DNA of 64,000 nt, taken from the NCBI GenBank assembly GCA_905213905.1, contig CAJMKD010000001.1, positions 62,001 through 126,000 of the forward strand, written 5' to 3'. The position numbers were made by a program, and so were the translations under genes. This document shows, piece after piece, positions 45,923-55,064 of the stretch. Each line of letters begins with the position of its first letter. The stretch's first letter is position 1. The DNA comes from an uncultured Sutterella sp. GTDB taxonomy: Bacteria > Pseudomonadota > Gammaproteobacteria > Burkholderiales > Burkholderiaceae_F. The notes under the pieces were generated by a model. That model was given only the letters and a program-made list of their open reading frames with translations, was not told the origin of the DNA and did no database searches.

Positions 45923-45975
45923 TTGCGCCGCGCATGCATCCAGATACTCAAATGCATGCGCACTAGACGTCCGCC

Positions 45976-46010
45976 AAGCGCCGGCAAATGGGCCGGCGCT
46001 TTTCATTTTT
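45976..46010. terminator. Terminator between convergent degP and dctA
   Basis: AAGCGCCGGC pairs with GCCGGCGCTT around an AAATGG loop, followed by TTCATTTTT in the degP direction. It may also serve dctA from the other side. Confidence 0.85.
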
Positions 46011-46030
46011 CTGTTGCTTGTTTTCCCCTT

Positions 46031-47311
46031 TCAGCCTTTGTGATGCAGACCGAGAACGGACTTCAGTTTGCTGTTGTCAACTTGCTTACACCAGTGCCCA
46101 ACCACAACACAGGCAATCCCGTTACCAATCATATTGGTGAGCGCACGTGCTTCGGACATGAAGCGATCGATGCCGAGAATAAGAGCAAGCCCTGCCACCG
46201 GCACGTGGCCTACTGCAGAGAGCGTTGCCGCCAGGACAATGAAGCCTGATCCCGTTACACCTGCCGCGCCCTTTGACGTGAGCAACAGAACGAGAAGCAG
46301 CGTAATTTGCTGACTGATCGTCATATCGACGTCGCAGGCCTGCGCAATAAACACAGCCGCCATAGTCAAATAGATCGCCGTACCGTCAAGATTGAAGGAG
46401 TAGCCGGTAGGAATCACAAGACCAACGATGGAACGATCTACGCCAGCCTGCTCCATCTTCGTCATCATGCGGGGTAGCACGGATTCAGAAGACGACGTGC
46501 CAAGCACAATAAGGAGCTCTTCCTTGATATAAGCGATATAGCGCGTAATCGAAAAGCCGTGCCACCGACAAATCAGTCCCAGCACTACGAAGATAAAGAG
46601 CAAACACGTCAGATAGAAGGTGCCCATCAGCTTGGCAAGCGGGATGAGCGACGCAATCCCATACTTGCCGATGGTGAAGGCCATGGCACCAAAGGCGCCG
46701 AGCGGGGCCACGCGCATGATCATGCCGACGATCTGGAACAGAACGAAGGAGCTTTTTTCAATAACGTCAAAAATCAGCGTGCCGCGACCACCAAATTTAT
46801 GCAGTGCAAAGCCGAAGAGCAGCGAGAAGAAAAGCACCTGCAGAATCTCTCCCTCAGCAAAGGCACCGACAACCGTAACTGGAATGATGTTCATCAGAAA
46901 CTGTGTCGTCGTTTGCATCTTGCCTGGCCCGGCATAGGCGGAAACAGCAGACTGATCAAGTGTGCTCGGGTCAACGTGCATGCCTACACCCGGCTGAACG
47001 GTATTGACGATCAGCAAACCGATGATCAATGCAATTGTTGAAACGATTTCAAAATAAAGAAGCGCTAAACCGCCAGCTTTACCAACCATCTTCATATCGC
47101 TCATGCCTGCAATGCCGGTCACGACGGTACAGAAGATCACTGGAGCAATAATCATTTTGATCAGGCGAATAAACCCGTCTCCGAAAGGCTTCATCTGTGC
47201 GCCGATATCGGGAAAGAACATGCCGAGAAGCACGCCGATCACGATGGCGCATATCACTTGAAAGTAAAGCACCTTGTAGATGGGTGTTCGTTTGGTGGAA
47301 GAACCTGCCAT
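46031..47311 (-). CDS. dctA: C4-dicarboxylate:H+/Na+ symporter DctA
   Basis: DctA imports succinate, fumarate, malate and aspartate. The 426-residue protein from 47309-47311 (MAGSSTKRTPIYKVLYFQVICAI) has eight membrane segments and the family signatures: GTSSSESVLPRMMTKME (serine-rich hairpin), VIPTGYSFNLDGTAIYLTM, and DRFMSEARALTNMIGN near the end. These match DctA better than GltP. Fumarate uptake could support anaerobic growth. The gene stands alone. Confidence 0.95.
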   Translation of the reverse strand: MAGSSTKRTPIYKVLYFQVICAIVIGVLLGMFFPDIGAQMKPFGDGFIRLIKMIIAPVIFCTVVTGIAGMSDMKMVGKAGGLALLYFEIVSTIALIIGLLIVNTVQPGVGMHVDPSTLDQSAVSAYAGPGKMQTTTQFLMNIIPVTVVGAFAEGEILQVLFFSLLFGFALHKFGGRGTLIFDVIEKSSFVLFQIVGMIMRVAPLGAFGAMAFTIGKYGIASLIPLAKLMGTFYLTCLLFIFVVLGLICRWHGFSITRYIAYIKEELLIVLGTSSSESVLPRMMTKMEQAGVDRSIVGLVIPTGYSFNLDGTAIYLTMAAVFIAQACDVDMTISQQITLLLVLLLTSKGAAGVTGSGFIVLAATLSAVGHVPVAGLALILGIDRFMSEARALTNMIGNGIACVVVGHWCKQVDNSKLKSVLGLHHKG

Positions 47312-47456
47312 AGCGGATTTTCCTTGTGTTGTTCTATAAGTAGTGAAGGCAGTGCGACTGCTTGCAGCAACCAAACTGTTCGCGCCGCATTGCAAAAGAC
47401 GGAAGGAATTGTAAGCAGATTCTGCCGCTGTTCTTCTGCTAAAAGGGCATGAGTTT

Positions 47457-47488
47457 CAAAAAAAATGCGGATCTTGCGATCCGCATTT
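47457..47488 (-). terminator. Intrinsic terminator of the RND operon
   Basis: AAATGCGGAT pairs with ATCCGCATTT around a CGCAA loop, followed by further T residues on the minus strand, just after the tetR stop codon. Confidence 0.85.
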
Positions 47489-47510
47489 CCATCAACTTTA
47501 CACCTGTTCC

Positions 47511-48203
47511 TCAGCATTCAGGCTTCGCTGCCGCCTCTGCACGTTGAAGCGCTTCCTGAAGCACAGCCTCTACATTGACGCCGCTCCAGGAAGCTTTATC
47601 ACAGCGAATCATAAGCATTAGACGCTCAATAACAAGCTTTCTCAAAGTTTCCCGTTCAATGTCCGGCATGAAGAAGATCATGCCGCGAACGGCTTCGAGA
47701 AATGCTCGACTAAGTGCTATTTGCGCGCTCAGCAGGCCGTAGTTCGGCTGAGAGCCCCGCTCGCGCACATCTTCCGCCAGAAGTGAAAGCATGTAGTCAC
47801 GCAAACGCAGGTCCGCCTTTAACTTAATCTCTCGAACGCGAGGATTCACGAGAGCCTCACTAGCGATAAAAATCGAAAGCCGGACAGATTCAGGCTCGAG
47901 GTACGCATCAACGATACGCTCGACACAAATGCGGCAGCGAGCGTCGCTGTCAAGATCTTCGTGATCGCTCTCCGCACTCAGCATGGCTATGAACGACTGT
48001 GCCTGACGCTCGACAAGCGCTTCCACGATGGCTTCTTTGTTCTGGAAATAGTTGTAAAGGTTGCCAAGGCTCTTGCCGCTTTCGCGCGCCACATCACGCA
48101 GCTTCAGATAATGCAGGCCTTTCGCCTTTACGCACCGCTCAGCAGCGTCGACGATTTCCGCCCGGCGTTGCTGAACGATGTCCAAAGTTGCTTCAGCCGG
48201 CAT
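47511..48203 (-). CDS. TetR family repressor, last gene of the RND operon
   Basis: A 230-residue TetR-type regulator. The N-terminal HTH spans RRAEIVDAAERCVKAKGLHYLKLRDVARESGKSLGNLYNYF (about 14-53, given in two overlapping helices). The long C-terminal ligand domain is variable, as expected. The ATG at 48201-48203 shares one base with the stop of the outer-membrane factor gene (TGATG), so translation is coupled. A repressor made with the pump it controls gives negative feedback; its likely operator is at 54197-54214. Confidence 0.9.
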   Translation of the reverse strand: MPAEATLDIVQQRRAEIVDAAERCVKAKGLHYLKLRDVARESGKSLGNLYNYFQNKEAIVEALVERQAQSFIAMLSAESDHEDLDSDARCRICVERIVDAYLEPESVRLSIFIASEALVNPRVREIKLKADLRLRDYMLSLLAEDVRERGSQPNYGLLSAQIALSRAFLEAVRGMIFFMPDIERETLRKLVIERLMLMIRCDKASWSGVNVEAVLQEALQRAEAAAKPEC

Positions 48204-49672
48204 CAACCTTCTCCGCTGCCTGCATGCTGCTCATTGCCTTTCTGGACTTCTTCATCCTCTGGAAGGGTCGATCCGCCGCCAAGAACTTTATAAAGCGTCA
48301 CAAGACTCGACGCACGAGAAAGCTGCGTCGCAATCAGCGTTTGCTTAGCAGCAACAGCCGCCCGCTGTGCATCCAACACTTCGGTATAAGCCGCTGCTCC
48401 CGCCTTATAGCGAGCATCGGAAAGCTCGTATGTCTTTTGCGCCGCATCTGCATACTCCTGACGCGCCTGTACTTCACGCTCGACGGTTCCCTCCATAGCA
48501 AGCGCATCGCGTACTTCTCGGAACGCCGTCTGAATGGCCTCTTCGTACTGAGCAACGGCAATTTTCTGCGTTGCTTCGGCCGCGCGCAAATTGGCGAGAT
48601 TAAGGCCGCCAGTAAAGATTGGAATTGTCAGGTTCGGCGTAAAGCTCCACATGCCGGAGCCGCCGCTGAAAAGATCAGAGAGATCAAGCGCACTCGACCC
48701 AAGACCAGCCGAGAGACTGATGCTCGGGAAGAAGGCCGCGCGAGCCGCGCCGATATACGCGTTGGCCGAACGCATGCCGCGCTCGGCACTCCAAATGTCC
48801 GGGCGATTGAAAAGGACTTCGCTCGGAAGACCTTCAGGCATGGTTGCGGCAAGCGTCGCATTAAGCTCAAGGCCTGTCGGCAACAATTTTTCATCAACGC
48901 TATTGCCGACAAGTAGCTCAAGCGCATTTTTATCTTGTGCCACTGCACGAACATAAGAAACAATAGCCGCACGGGCAGCCGTCACTGTTGTGCGAGCCTG
49001 CTCCAAATCAAGCTGACTGGCTGCGCCTGCTTTGTAGCTCTCTTCCATGAGCTTATAAGTAGCTTCTTGGCTTGCGAGCGTTTCACGCTGAAGCTGAAGC
49101 TGCGCCTGATCGGCGCCGAGTGTCAGCCATGCCATGGCAATTTCGGCGATTAACGCACTTTGCGCAGACCGATGCGCATCTTCAGACTGCAAGTATGCCT
49201 GCAATGCCTGCTCGTTCAGATTGCGGATGCGACCAAAAAAGTCGAGTTCATAGCTTGTCATCGCAAGTTGCGCCGTGTAGCTGTGCGTCGTTGAACTTAC
49301 GCCGAGCGCGCTGGCGGTTCTTGGCGTGTGCTGAGCAGTTTCCTGCGCAACAGCTGCTACCGTCGGGAAGAGCTCGGAACGCTGAATGCCGTACTGCGCA
49401 CGGGCAAGCTCAACATTAAGCGCCGCCTGGCGGAGGCTGCGGTTGTTCTTCAGTCCCTCCTCAATGACAGAACGGAGCCGTTCGTCGACAATGAAGTCTT
49501 GCCAACGCGGCAAGCTCGCACGCTTAACTTCGGAGAGAGAATAAGCCTCTCCGTCCTGAGGCCAAACTTCAGCAATAGGGGAAGCCGGACGCTCGTAGGT
49601 TGGCGCAAGGTTGACGCACCCAGCCAAAAGAAGGGCAGCGGCAAGGGGCATCAGTCGAAGCATCTTGTTCAT
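48203..49672 (-). CDS. Outer-membrane efflux lipoprotein (OprM/NodT family)
   Basis: This TolC-like channel completes the tripartite pump. The 489 residues have a lipoprotein signal (AAALLLAGC) and two repeated efflux-protein domains rich in coiled coils, for example VELARAQYGIQRSELFPTV and ALIAEIAMAWLTLGADQAQL. RSANAYIGAARAAFFPSISLS is typical of the OprM group. It lies 105 bp after the pump gene and directly before tetR. Confidence 0.93.
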   Translation of the reverse strand: MNKMLRLMPLAAALLLAGCVNLAPTYERPASPIAEVWPQDGEAYSLSEVKRASLPRWQDFIVDERLRSVIEEGLKNNRSLRQAALNVELARAQYGIQRSELFPTVAAVAQETAQHTPRTASALGVSSTTHSYTAQLAMTSYELDFFGRIRNLNEQALQAYLQSEDAHRSAQSALIAEIAMAWLTLGADQAQLQLQRETLASQEATYKLMEESYKAGAASQLDLEQARTTVTAARAAIVSYVRAVAQDKNALELLVGNSVDEKLLPTGLELNATLAATMPEGLPSEVLFNRPDIWSAERGMRSANAYIGAARAAFFPSISLSAGLGSSALDLSDLFSGGSGMWSFTPNLTIPIFTGGLNLANLRAAEATQKIAVAQYEEAIQTAFREVRDALAMEGTVEREVQARQEYADAAQKTYELSDARYKAGAAAYTEVLDAQRAAVAAKQTLIATQLSRASSLVTLYKVLGGGSTLPEDEEVQKGNEQHAGSGEG

Positions 49673-49777
49673 TTTGTTTTCCGAATGATCCGCCCACAGT
49701 TATCGCGAGCGAATTGGTCTTCGATTCAGCGTCGAGACGGATATCCGCCTCGACGCTGCGTGAGTATGGAGAACTCG

Positions 49778-52700
49778 TCAGGCTGCAGTCGTCGCCTCGG
49801 GCTTCTTCCGAGTGAAGAAGCGAGAGGCCTTCACGACCATGACATAGAAAGCGGGAACCAGCGCCACGCAAAGCACCGTGCCCGTAATCATGCCGCCCAA
49901 CACGCCGACACCGATGGCGTTCTGCGCACCAGAACCTGCGCCATGCGCCACCGTGAGCGGCAATACGCCGAGCCCGAAAGCAAGCGAGGTCATCAGAATC
50001 GGGCGAAGACGCAGACGAACCGCTTCAAGCGCTGCTTGAACAGCGTCTTCCCCAGCTGCCATCAAATCCTTGGCGAATTCGACAATCAGAATGGCGTTCT
50101 TCGAAACGAGACCGACTGTTGTAAGCAGACCCACCTTGAAGTAAACGTCATTATTCATATCGAGGAGCCACGTGAGTCCCAACGCTCCAACTACGCCGCA
50201 AGGCACTACGAGGAGCACTGCGATAGGAACTGACCAGCTTTCATAAAGGGCCGCCAAGCAAAGGAAGATCACAAGCAGAGAAATCGCATAAAGCGAAGCC
50301 GCTTGGTCGCCCGCCTGACGTTCCTGGAAGGAAACGCCATTCCAAGAAATGCCGTAACCCTGTGGCAGAACTCTATGCGCAATTTCTAGCACAGCATCCA
50401 TGGCTTCGCCGGAAGCAACGCCGGCCGCAGGACTACCCTGAATGTTCAGTGCAGAAAGGCCATTGAAGCGTTCGAGTCGAGGGCTGCCGTACTCCCAGCT
50501 CACGGAGGTAAAGGCTGACAACGGAACCATCTCTCCGCTGCTGTTTCGAATGTGCCAGCGGTTGAGGTCTTCCGGCTGCATGCGCGAACTCGTATTGCCC
50601 ATCATCCAAACCTGCTTGACGCGGCCACGGTCAATGAAGTCATTGATATATGTCCCTGCCAAAGCGGTCGAAAGCGTGCTGTTAACCGAAGCGATGTCCA
50701 ATCCGAGAGCTGAAAGCTTTTCGTAGTCAACGTTGAGCTTCATCTGCGCCGTATCATCCATGCCGTTGTGACGGACCATCGTGAGACGAGGATCTTTGGC
50801 GGCTTCAGCCAAGAAGTTGTTGCGAACTTCCATCAGCTTGGCATGGCCTTGACCGGAAAGATCCTGGATATAAAAGTCAAAGCCGTCGGCTACGCCAAGC
50901 TCAGGCACGGCAGGCAGCGGGAAAACGAAGGCGCTTGCATTCATAAACTCGGGACTCGTCATGAATGCACCCATAGCTCGGCCTTGAAGCGCGGTTACGC
51001 TCTGACTGTCATCAGGACGTTCAGACCAATCCTTGAGCTTTAAAAAGCCGAGCGCCATATTCTGCCCAGAGCCCGCAAACGAGAAGCCGCGCACAACAAA
51101 GTACGAATCAAGCACATTTTCTTCGGTCTTCGCGAGGAAACCCTCAATTCGCTTCACTTCACGGTCAGTTCTTTCCATCGATGCGCCCTGCGGCAACTGA
51201 ATCTGCATAAGCGCAACACCCTGGTCTTCCGCCGGCATAAAGGCTGAAGGAATCTTCATGAAGCCGATCACAACACCCGCAACAACAGCTGCATAAAGAA
51301 TGAAGCTAAGAAGCGGATGATGGATTAGGCCACCGACCCCGTCGCGAACCGCATTGGTAAGCGACTCAAAGCCACGATTAAACCAACCGAAAAAGCCCTT
51401 TTTCTCCATGTGCTCGGAGTGATCAATGGGCTGAAGGATCGTTGCGCACAGCGACGGCGTCAGCGTAAGCGCCACAACCACCGACAGGGCCATGGCTGAC
51501 ACGATGGTAACGGAGAACTGACGATAGATGACGCCCGTCGATCCACCGAAGAATGCCATCGGAATGAACACTGCTGACAGCACCATCGCAATGCCTACGA
51601 GTGCTCCCGTAATCTGAGACATTGACTTCACGGTCGCATCGTGAGGAGATGAACCATCTTCACGCATCACGCGTTCAACGTTTTCGACAACCACAATGGC
51701 ATCGTCCACAAGCAGACCAATGGCAAGCACCATAGCGAACATGGTGAGCATGTTGATCGAAAAGCCTGTGACGGCCAGCATGCCGAAGGTGCCGAGCAGC
51801 ACGACCGGCACAGCAATTGTCGGAATAATCGTTGCACGCCAGTTCTGCAGGAAGAGATACATGACGCAGACAACGAGAATGATGGCTTCAATCAGCGTCT
51901 TTACGACTTCATGCAGTGCTGCACGCACAAACGGAGTCGTATCAAACGGGTAGACAACCTCTACACTCGGCGGAAAGTTCGGCTTCATCTGTTCGACGGC
52001 AGCGACAACTGCCGCCTGCGTAGAAAGCGCATTCGAACCCGATGCAAGCTTGATAGCCATACCGGCAGAAGGATAGCCGTTGTAGGTACCAAAAGCCGCG
52101 TAGTTTTCCTGACCAATCGCCACTTCCGCAACGTCCCGCAGATAGACGTTGGCACCTGCCTGCGTCACTTTCAAAAGAATGTTGCGGAATTCTTCAGGCG
52201 TTTCCAGCATGCTTGCGGAGGAAATCGTCGCCGTAAACTCCTGACGACCGTCAGTCGGCTGTCCAGCAATGCTGCCAGTCGAAACTTGCGCATTCTGCGC
52301 TTCGACTGCCGCAATAACATCGGAAGGATTGAGCTGGTATTTAACAAGCTTGTCCGGATCCAGCCAGATTCGCATGGCGTACTGAGCACCGAAGACCTGT
52401 GCTTCGCCGACGCCCGAAACACGCGCAAGCGGCTCCTGCATGTTTGCAACGAGATAGTCGCCTAGGTCAGTCGCTGAAAGCGAATGGTCCGTACTGATCA
52501 GACCGACAAGCATCAGGAAGTTAGCCGACGTCTTTTGAATGGTTACGCCAAGATCCTGCACAACCTGAGGCAATGAGGTGATGGCAGTCTGAATCTTGTT
52601 CTGCACCTGAACCTGCGCCATGTCTGGATTCGTGCCCGCCTCAAACGTAACCGTAATTGAAATACGGCCCGAAGAGTCAGACTCGGAACTCATGTACATG

Positions 52701-52927
52701 AAGCCATCAAGGCCAGTCAAATTTTGTTCGATGATCTGGGTCACCGAATTTTCAATCGTTTCGGCTGATGCGCCAGGATAGTTAGCCGTAATGGATACTT
52801 GCGGCGGCGCAATCTCGGGATACTGACTCACCGGCAGCGTCGAAATCGACAGCAGACCGGCCAGCATGATCACGATAGCAATCACCCAAGAGAAAACCGG
52901 ACGATTAATGAAGAAACGCGAAAACAT
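49778..52927 (-). CDS. RND multidrug efflux pump, inner-membrane subunit (AcrB/MexB type)
   Basis: A 1049-residue proton-driven transporter of the HAE-1 group. It begins MFSRFFINRPVFSWVIAIVI. The proton-relay aspartate pair lies in AIGLLVDDAIVVVENVERVM, and the helix-10 lysine in GLVSKNAILIVEFAKDL. Twelve helices and two large periplasmic loops match AcrB in length. I prefer ATG 52927 over the TTG at 52933. It begins 17 bp after the adaptor stop codon. Substrates are probably hydrophobic drugs, bile salts or fatty acids. Confidence 0.95.
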   Translation of the reverse strand: MFSRFFINRPVFSWVIAIVIMLAGLLSISTLPVSQYPEIAPPQVSITANYPGASAETIENSVTQIIEQNLTGLDGFMYMSSESDSSGRISITVTFEAGTNPDMAQVQVQNKIQTAITSLPQVVQDLGVTIQKTSANFLMLVGLISTDHSLSATDLGDYLVANMQEPLARVSGVGEAQVFGAQYAMRIWLDPDKLVKYQLNPSDVIAAVEAQNAQVSTGSIAGQPTDGRQEFTATISSASMLETPEEFRNILLKVTQAGANVYLRDVAEVAIGQENYAAFGTYNGYPSAGMAIKLASGSNALSTQAAVVAAVEQMKPNFPPSVEVVYPFDTTPFVRAALHEVVKTLIEAIILVVCVMYLFLQNWRATIIPTIAVPVVLLGTFGMLAVTGFSINMLTMFAMVLAIGLLVDDAIVVVENVERVMREDGSSPHDATVKSMSQITGALVGIAMVLSAVFIPMAFFGGSTGVIYRQFSVTIVSAMALSVVVALTLTPSLCATILQPIDHSEHMEKKGFFGWFNRGFESLTNAVRDGVGGLIHHPLLSFILYAAVVAGVVIGFMKIPSAFMPAEDQGVALMQIQLPQGASMERTDREVKRIEGFLAKTEENVLDSYFVVRGFSFAGSGQNMALGFLKLKDWSERPDDSQSVTALQGRAMGAFMTSPEFMNASAFVFPLPAVPELGVADGFDFYIQDLSGQGHAKLMEVRNNFLAEAAKDPRLTMVRHNGMDDTAQMKLNVDYEKLSALGLDIASVNSTLSTALAGTYINDFIDRGRVKQVWMMGNTSSRMQPEDLNRWHIRNSSGEMVPLSAFTSVSWEYGSPRLERFNGLSALNIQGSPAAGVASGEAMDAVLEIAHRVLPQGYGISWNGVSFQERQAGDQAASLYAISLLVIFLCLAALYESWSVPIAVLLVVPCGVVGALGLTWLLDMNNDVYFKVGLLTTVGLVSKNAILIVEFAKDLMAAGEDAVQAALEAVRLRLRPILMTSLAFGLGVLPLTVAHGAGSGAQNAIGVGVLGGMITGTVLCVALVPAFYVMVVKASRFFTRKKPEATTAA

Positions 52928-52944
52928 GTCCAACCTGCTCCCGA

Positions 52945-54147
52945 TTAGAAGATGGGCTTGGGTTCAGGCAGCGTCTTCGGATCGAACTCCTTGGCATTCA
53001 CGGTCGCGCCCGGCTTAGTGCGTTGGAAACCTTCATACATGACGCGCTCGCCGGCCTTCAGACCGGCATCAACCAGCCAATAAGTACCGATCGTCTGCGA
53101 AACGGAAATCATGCGCTGCTCGACCTTGTTGTCTGGCGTCACGACATAAACATAAGCATTGCCCTTCGTGTCGCGCATTACCGACTGCATATGGACAAGA
53201 ATGCCTTCGGGCCGAGTGCCCTCGGTGAGCTTCGCGCGCACGTACATACCAGGCAGCAGATCCTTATTCGGATTTGGGAACACCGCACGCAAACGTACAC
53301 TGCCCGTCGTTTCATCAACTTGAGCATCCGTAAAGGTGAGCTTGCCCTCTGCACCGTAGTTCGTGCCATCGGAGAGTATGAGAGAGACCGGAGCGCTGCC
53401 ATCGGCATTAGTCTTCAGTTCCCCGCTTGCAATTTCACGTTTAAAGCGCAAAAGATCCTCTGCCGTTTGTGTCACGTCGACATAGATCGGATCGAGTTGT
53501 TGAACATTCGTGAGAGCGTCAACCTGATACGCGGTGAGCAACGCACCTTCTGTAAATTCAGAGCGAGCAATTCGGCCGGAAATCGGCGAACGCACTTTCG
53601 TGTAGTCAAGGTTAATCTTGGCCGTTGCAACAGCCGCTTCACCAGCCTTTACGCTGGCTTGAGCCGTTTTGAGTGCAGCCTGCGCAGCATCGTCCGATTG
53701 TTTCGATACAGCGTTGACTTTCAAGAGCGCCTTGGAACGCTTGGCATCCGCCTGTGCCTGAACCAGCGTAGCACGCGCCTGAGCAAGCGAAGCTTCAGCG
53801 CTCTTGAGCTGTGCCTCATAAGTTGCCGGATCGATCTGATAAAGCTGATCGCCCGCCTTTACTTCCTGCCCATCCTTGAACAGACGCTTCTGGAGAATCC
53901 CGTTCACCTGCGGACGGACCTCCGCCACGTAATAGGCATTCGTGCGTCCCGTTAGAACAGTTTCTACACGAACGGGTTCAGCCTTAGTCGTTACTACCTT
54001 GACCTCCGTAGGCGGCATCTCGCGCTGTGCAGCGGCAGGCGTAGCATCACCAGCAGCCTGCTCCTTGCAACCGGTCAGCGCAGCTGTCGCTCCGATAGCG
54101 CAAACCAGCGCGACATAAAGCGTTTTTCGATGTAACTGCATCTTCAT
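52945..54147 (-). CDS. RND periplasmic adaptor lipoprotein (AcrA/MexA type)
   Basis: A 400-residue membrane fusion protein. The signal ends in the lipobox AALTGC. The biotinyl-lipoyl-like halves appear as VRPQVNGILQKRLFKDGQEV and TKVRSPISGRIARSEFTEGA, with a coiled-coil hairpin between (ASLAQARATLVQAQADAKRS). Beta-barrel and membrane-proximal domains follow. It is the first gene of the operon. Start at 54145-54147; an ATG two codons later is equally possible. Confidence 0.95.
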   Translation of the reverse strand: MKMQLHRKTLYVALVCAIGATAALTGCKEQAAGDATPAAAQREMPPTEVKVVTTKAEPVRVETVLTGRTNAYYVAEVRPQVNGILQKRLFKDGQEVKAGDQLYQIDPATYEAQLKSAEASLAQARATLVQAQADAKRSKALLKVNAVSKQSDDAAQAALKTAQASVKAGEAAVATAKINLDYTKVRSPISGRIARSEFTEGALLTAYQVDALTNVQQLDPIYVDVTQTAEDLLRFKREIASGELKTNADGSAPVSLILSDGTNYGAEGKLTFTDAQVDETTGSVRLRAVFPNPNKDLLPGMYVRAKLTEGTRPEGILVHMQSVMRDTKGNAYVYVVTPDNKVEQRMISVSQTIGTYWLVDAGLKAGERVMYEGFQRTKPGATVNAKEFDPKTLPEPKPIF

Positions 54148-54196
54148 ACCTTATTGGTTTTTCTTTCTTTTGAATCTCGCACTAGGCGTTTCAGAG

Positions 54197-54214
54197 ACTG
54201 AACAGTTGTTCAGT
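54197..54214. promoter_or_regulatory. Operator candidate for the TetR repressor
   Basis: ACTGAACA-GT-TGTTCAGT is a perfect 8-2-8 palindrome. It lies between the -10 box of the pump operon promoter and its first gene, where a bound TetR dimer would block transcription. Confidence 0.65.
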
Positions 54215-54228
54215 ACGCGGATTGCGTG

Positions 54229-54237
54229 ATTATAGCA
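54229..54237 (-). promoter_or_regulatory. Extended -10 promoter of the RND efflux operon
   Basis: TGC-TATAAT on the minus strand is an extended -10 element with a perfect hexamer; the -35 region (AAACAT) is poor. The predicted start is near 54222, just upstream of the palindrome. Confidence 0.6.
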
Positions 54238-54289
54238 CAAGTCAATGGCTCATGTTTGTCGTGACTTGGTACAAATGTCTTAAAAATGT

Positions 54290-54317
54290 TTGCAATCCAG
54301 CGTAGTCCCGATACAAT
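54290..54317 (+). promoter_or_regulatory. Promoter of marC
   Basis: TTGCAA (54290-54295) and TACAAT (54312-54317) are separated by 16 bp, about 100 bp upstream of the marC start codon. Confidence 0.55.
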
Positions 54318-54416
54318 TCCCCGCCAATCGGAGTCCCCACAGAGACATCCGAAACTGTCGGCATTTCCACAGACGCATTCCCAGCCCAGCCAGGCGGGAC
54401 CGTCTTGATCAAAATC

Positions 54417-55064
54417 ATGCTGGAAACTATCCATTTCCAATACTTTCTCGGCGGCCTTGTTTCGCTGCTGACCATCACGAATCCGCCATCGAAAATCCCG
54501 CTTTTCATAAGCCTCACACAGGGCATGAGCAAGGAGCGGCAGATAGAACAGGCCAAATGGGCCGGTATTTATGCGGCTGCCATCATGCTCATTAGTTTGG
54601 TGGGCGGCAACATCCTTCTCGCCTTCTTCGGGATTTCATACGGCGCCATGCGAATTGCAGGCGGCTTGGTTGTAGCCGCTATCGGCTACCAGATGCTTTT
54701 CGGCGGCAACTCGCCCAACAAAGCGCCTATTGTCCGACGCGATAAAGATGACTATGCATTTTTCCCTATCGCCATGCCTGGCATTGCCGGGCCAGGTACG
54801 ATCGCTGTAGTAATTGGCTTCTCAACGGAAATTGCAGAACTCGATGACTACATCGACATGGCTATCGCCTTCGGGTGGACTGCGCTTGCCATCATAGTTG
54901 CGGCAGGCGTTTCTTGGTTTGTCATGCGCTATTCCGACGTCATCACTCGTCGATTGGGACCTTCGGGTACGCTGGTACTTGGCAAGCTGATGGGGTTCCT
55001 TCTCATTTGCATTGGCGTACAGTTTGTGGGTTCAGGCATTAGAACCTTTATTTCTGGCGGCTAG
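54417..55064 (+). CDS. marC: MarC family inner-membrane protein
   Basis: A 215-residue protein with six membrane helices. LLTITNPPSKIPLFISLTQGMS and AFFPIAMPGIAGPGTIAVVIG are the two NPxxxxP/PGIAGPG repeats of the MarC (UPF0056) family. No transport activity is established for the family. Start is uncertain: ATG 54417 (MLETIHFQYF) or TTG 54405. The gene ends with TAG at 55062-55064, and an IS630 element is inserted at the TA of this stop codon. Because the element begins with G, the stop is restored. Confidence 0.9.
   Translation: MLETIHFQYFLGGLVSLLTITNPPSKIPLFISLTQGMSKERQIEQAKWAGIYAAAIMLISLVGGNILLAFFGISYGAMRIAGGLVVAAIGYQMLFGGNSPNKAPIVRRDKDDYAFFPIAMPGIAGPGTIAVVIGFSTEIAELDDYIDMAIAFGWTALAIIVAAGVSWFVMRYSDVITRRLGPSGTLVLGKLMGFLLICIGVQFVGSGIRTFISGG

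Noticed and set aside
47999..48916. 305-codon plus-strand frame opposite the outer-membrane factor and tetR
   Set aside because: Crosses two well-supported genes and has no recognisable domain.
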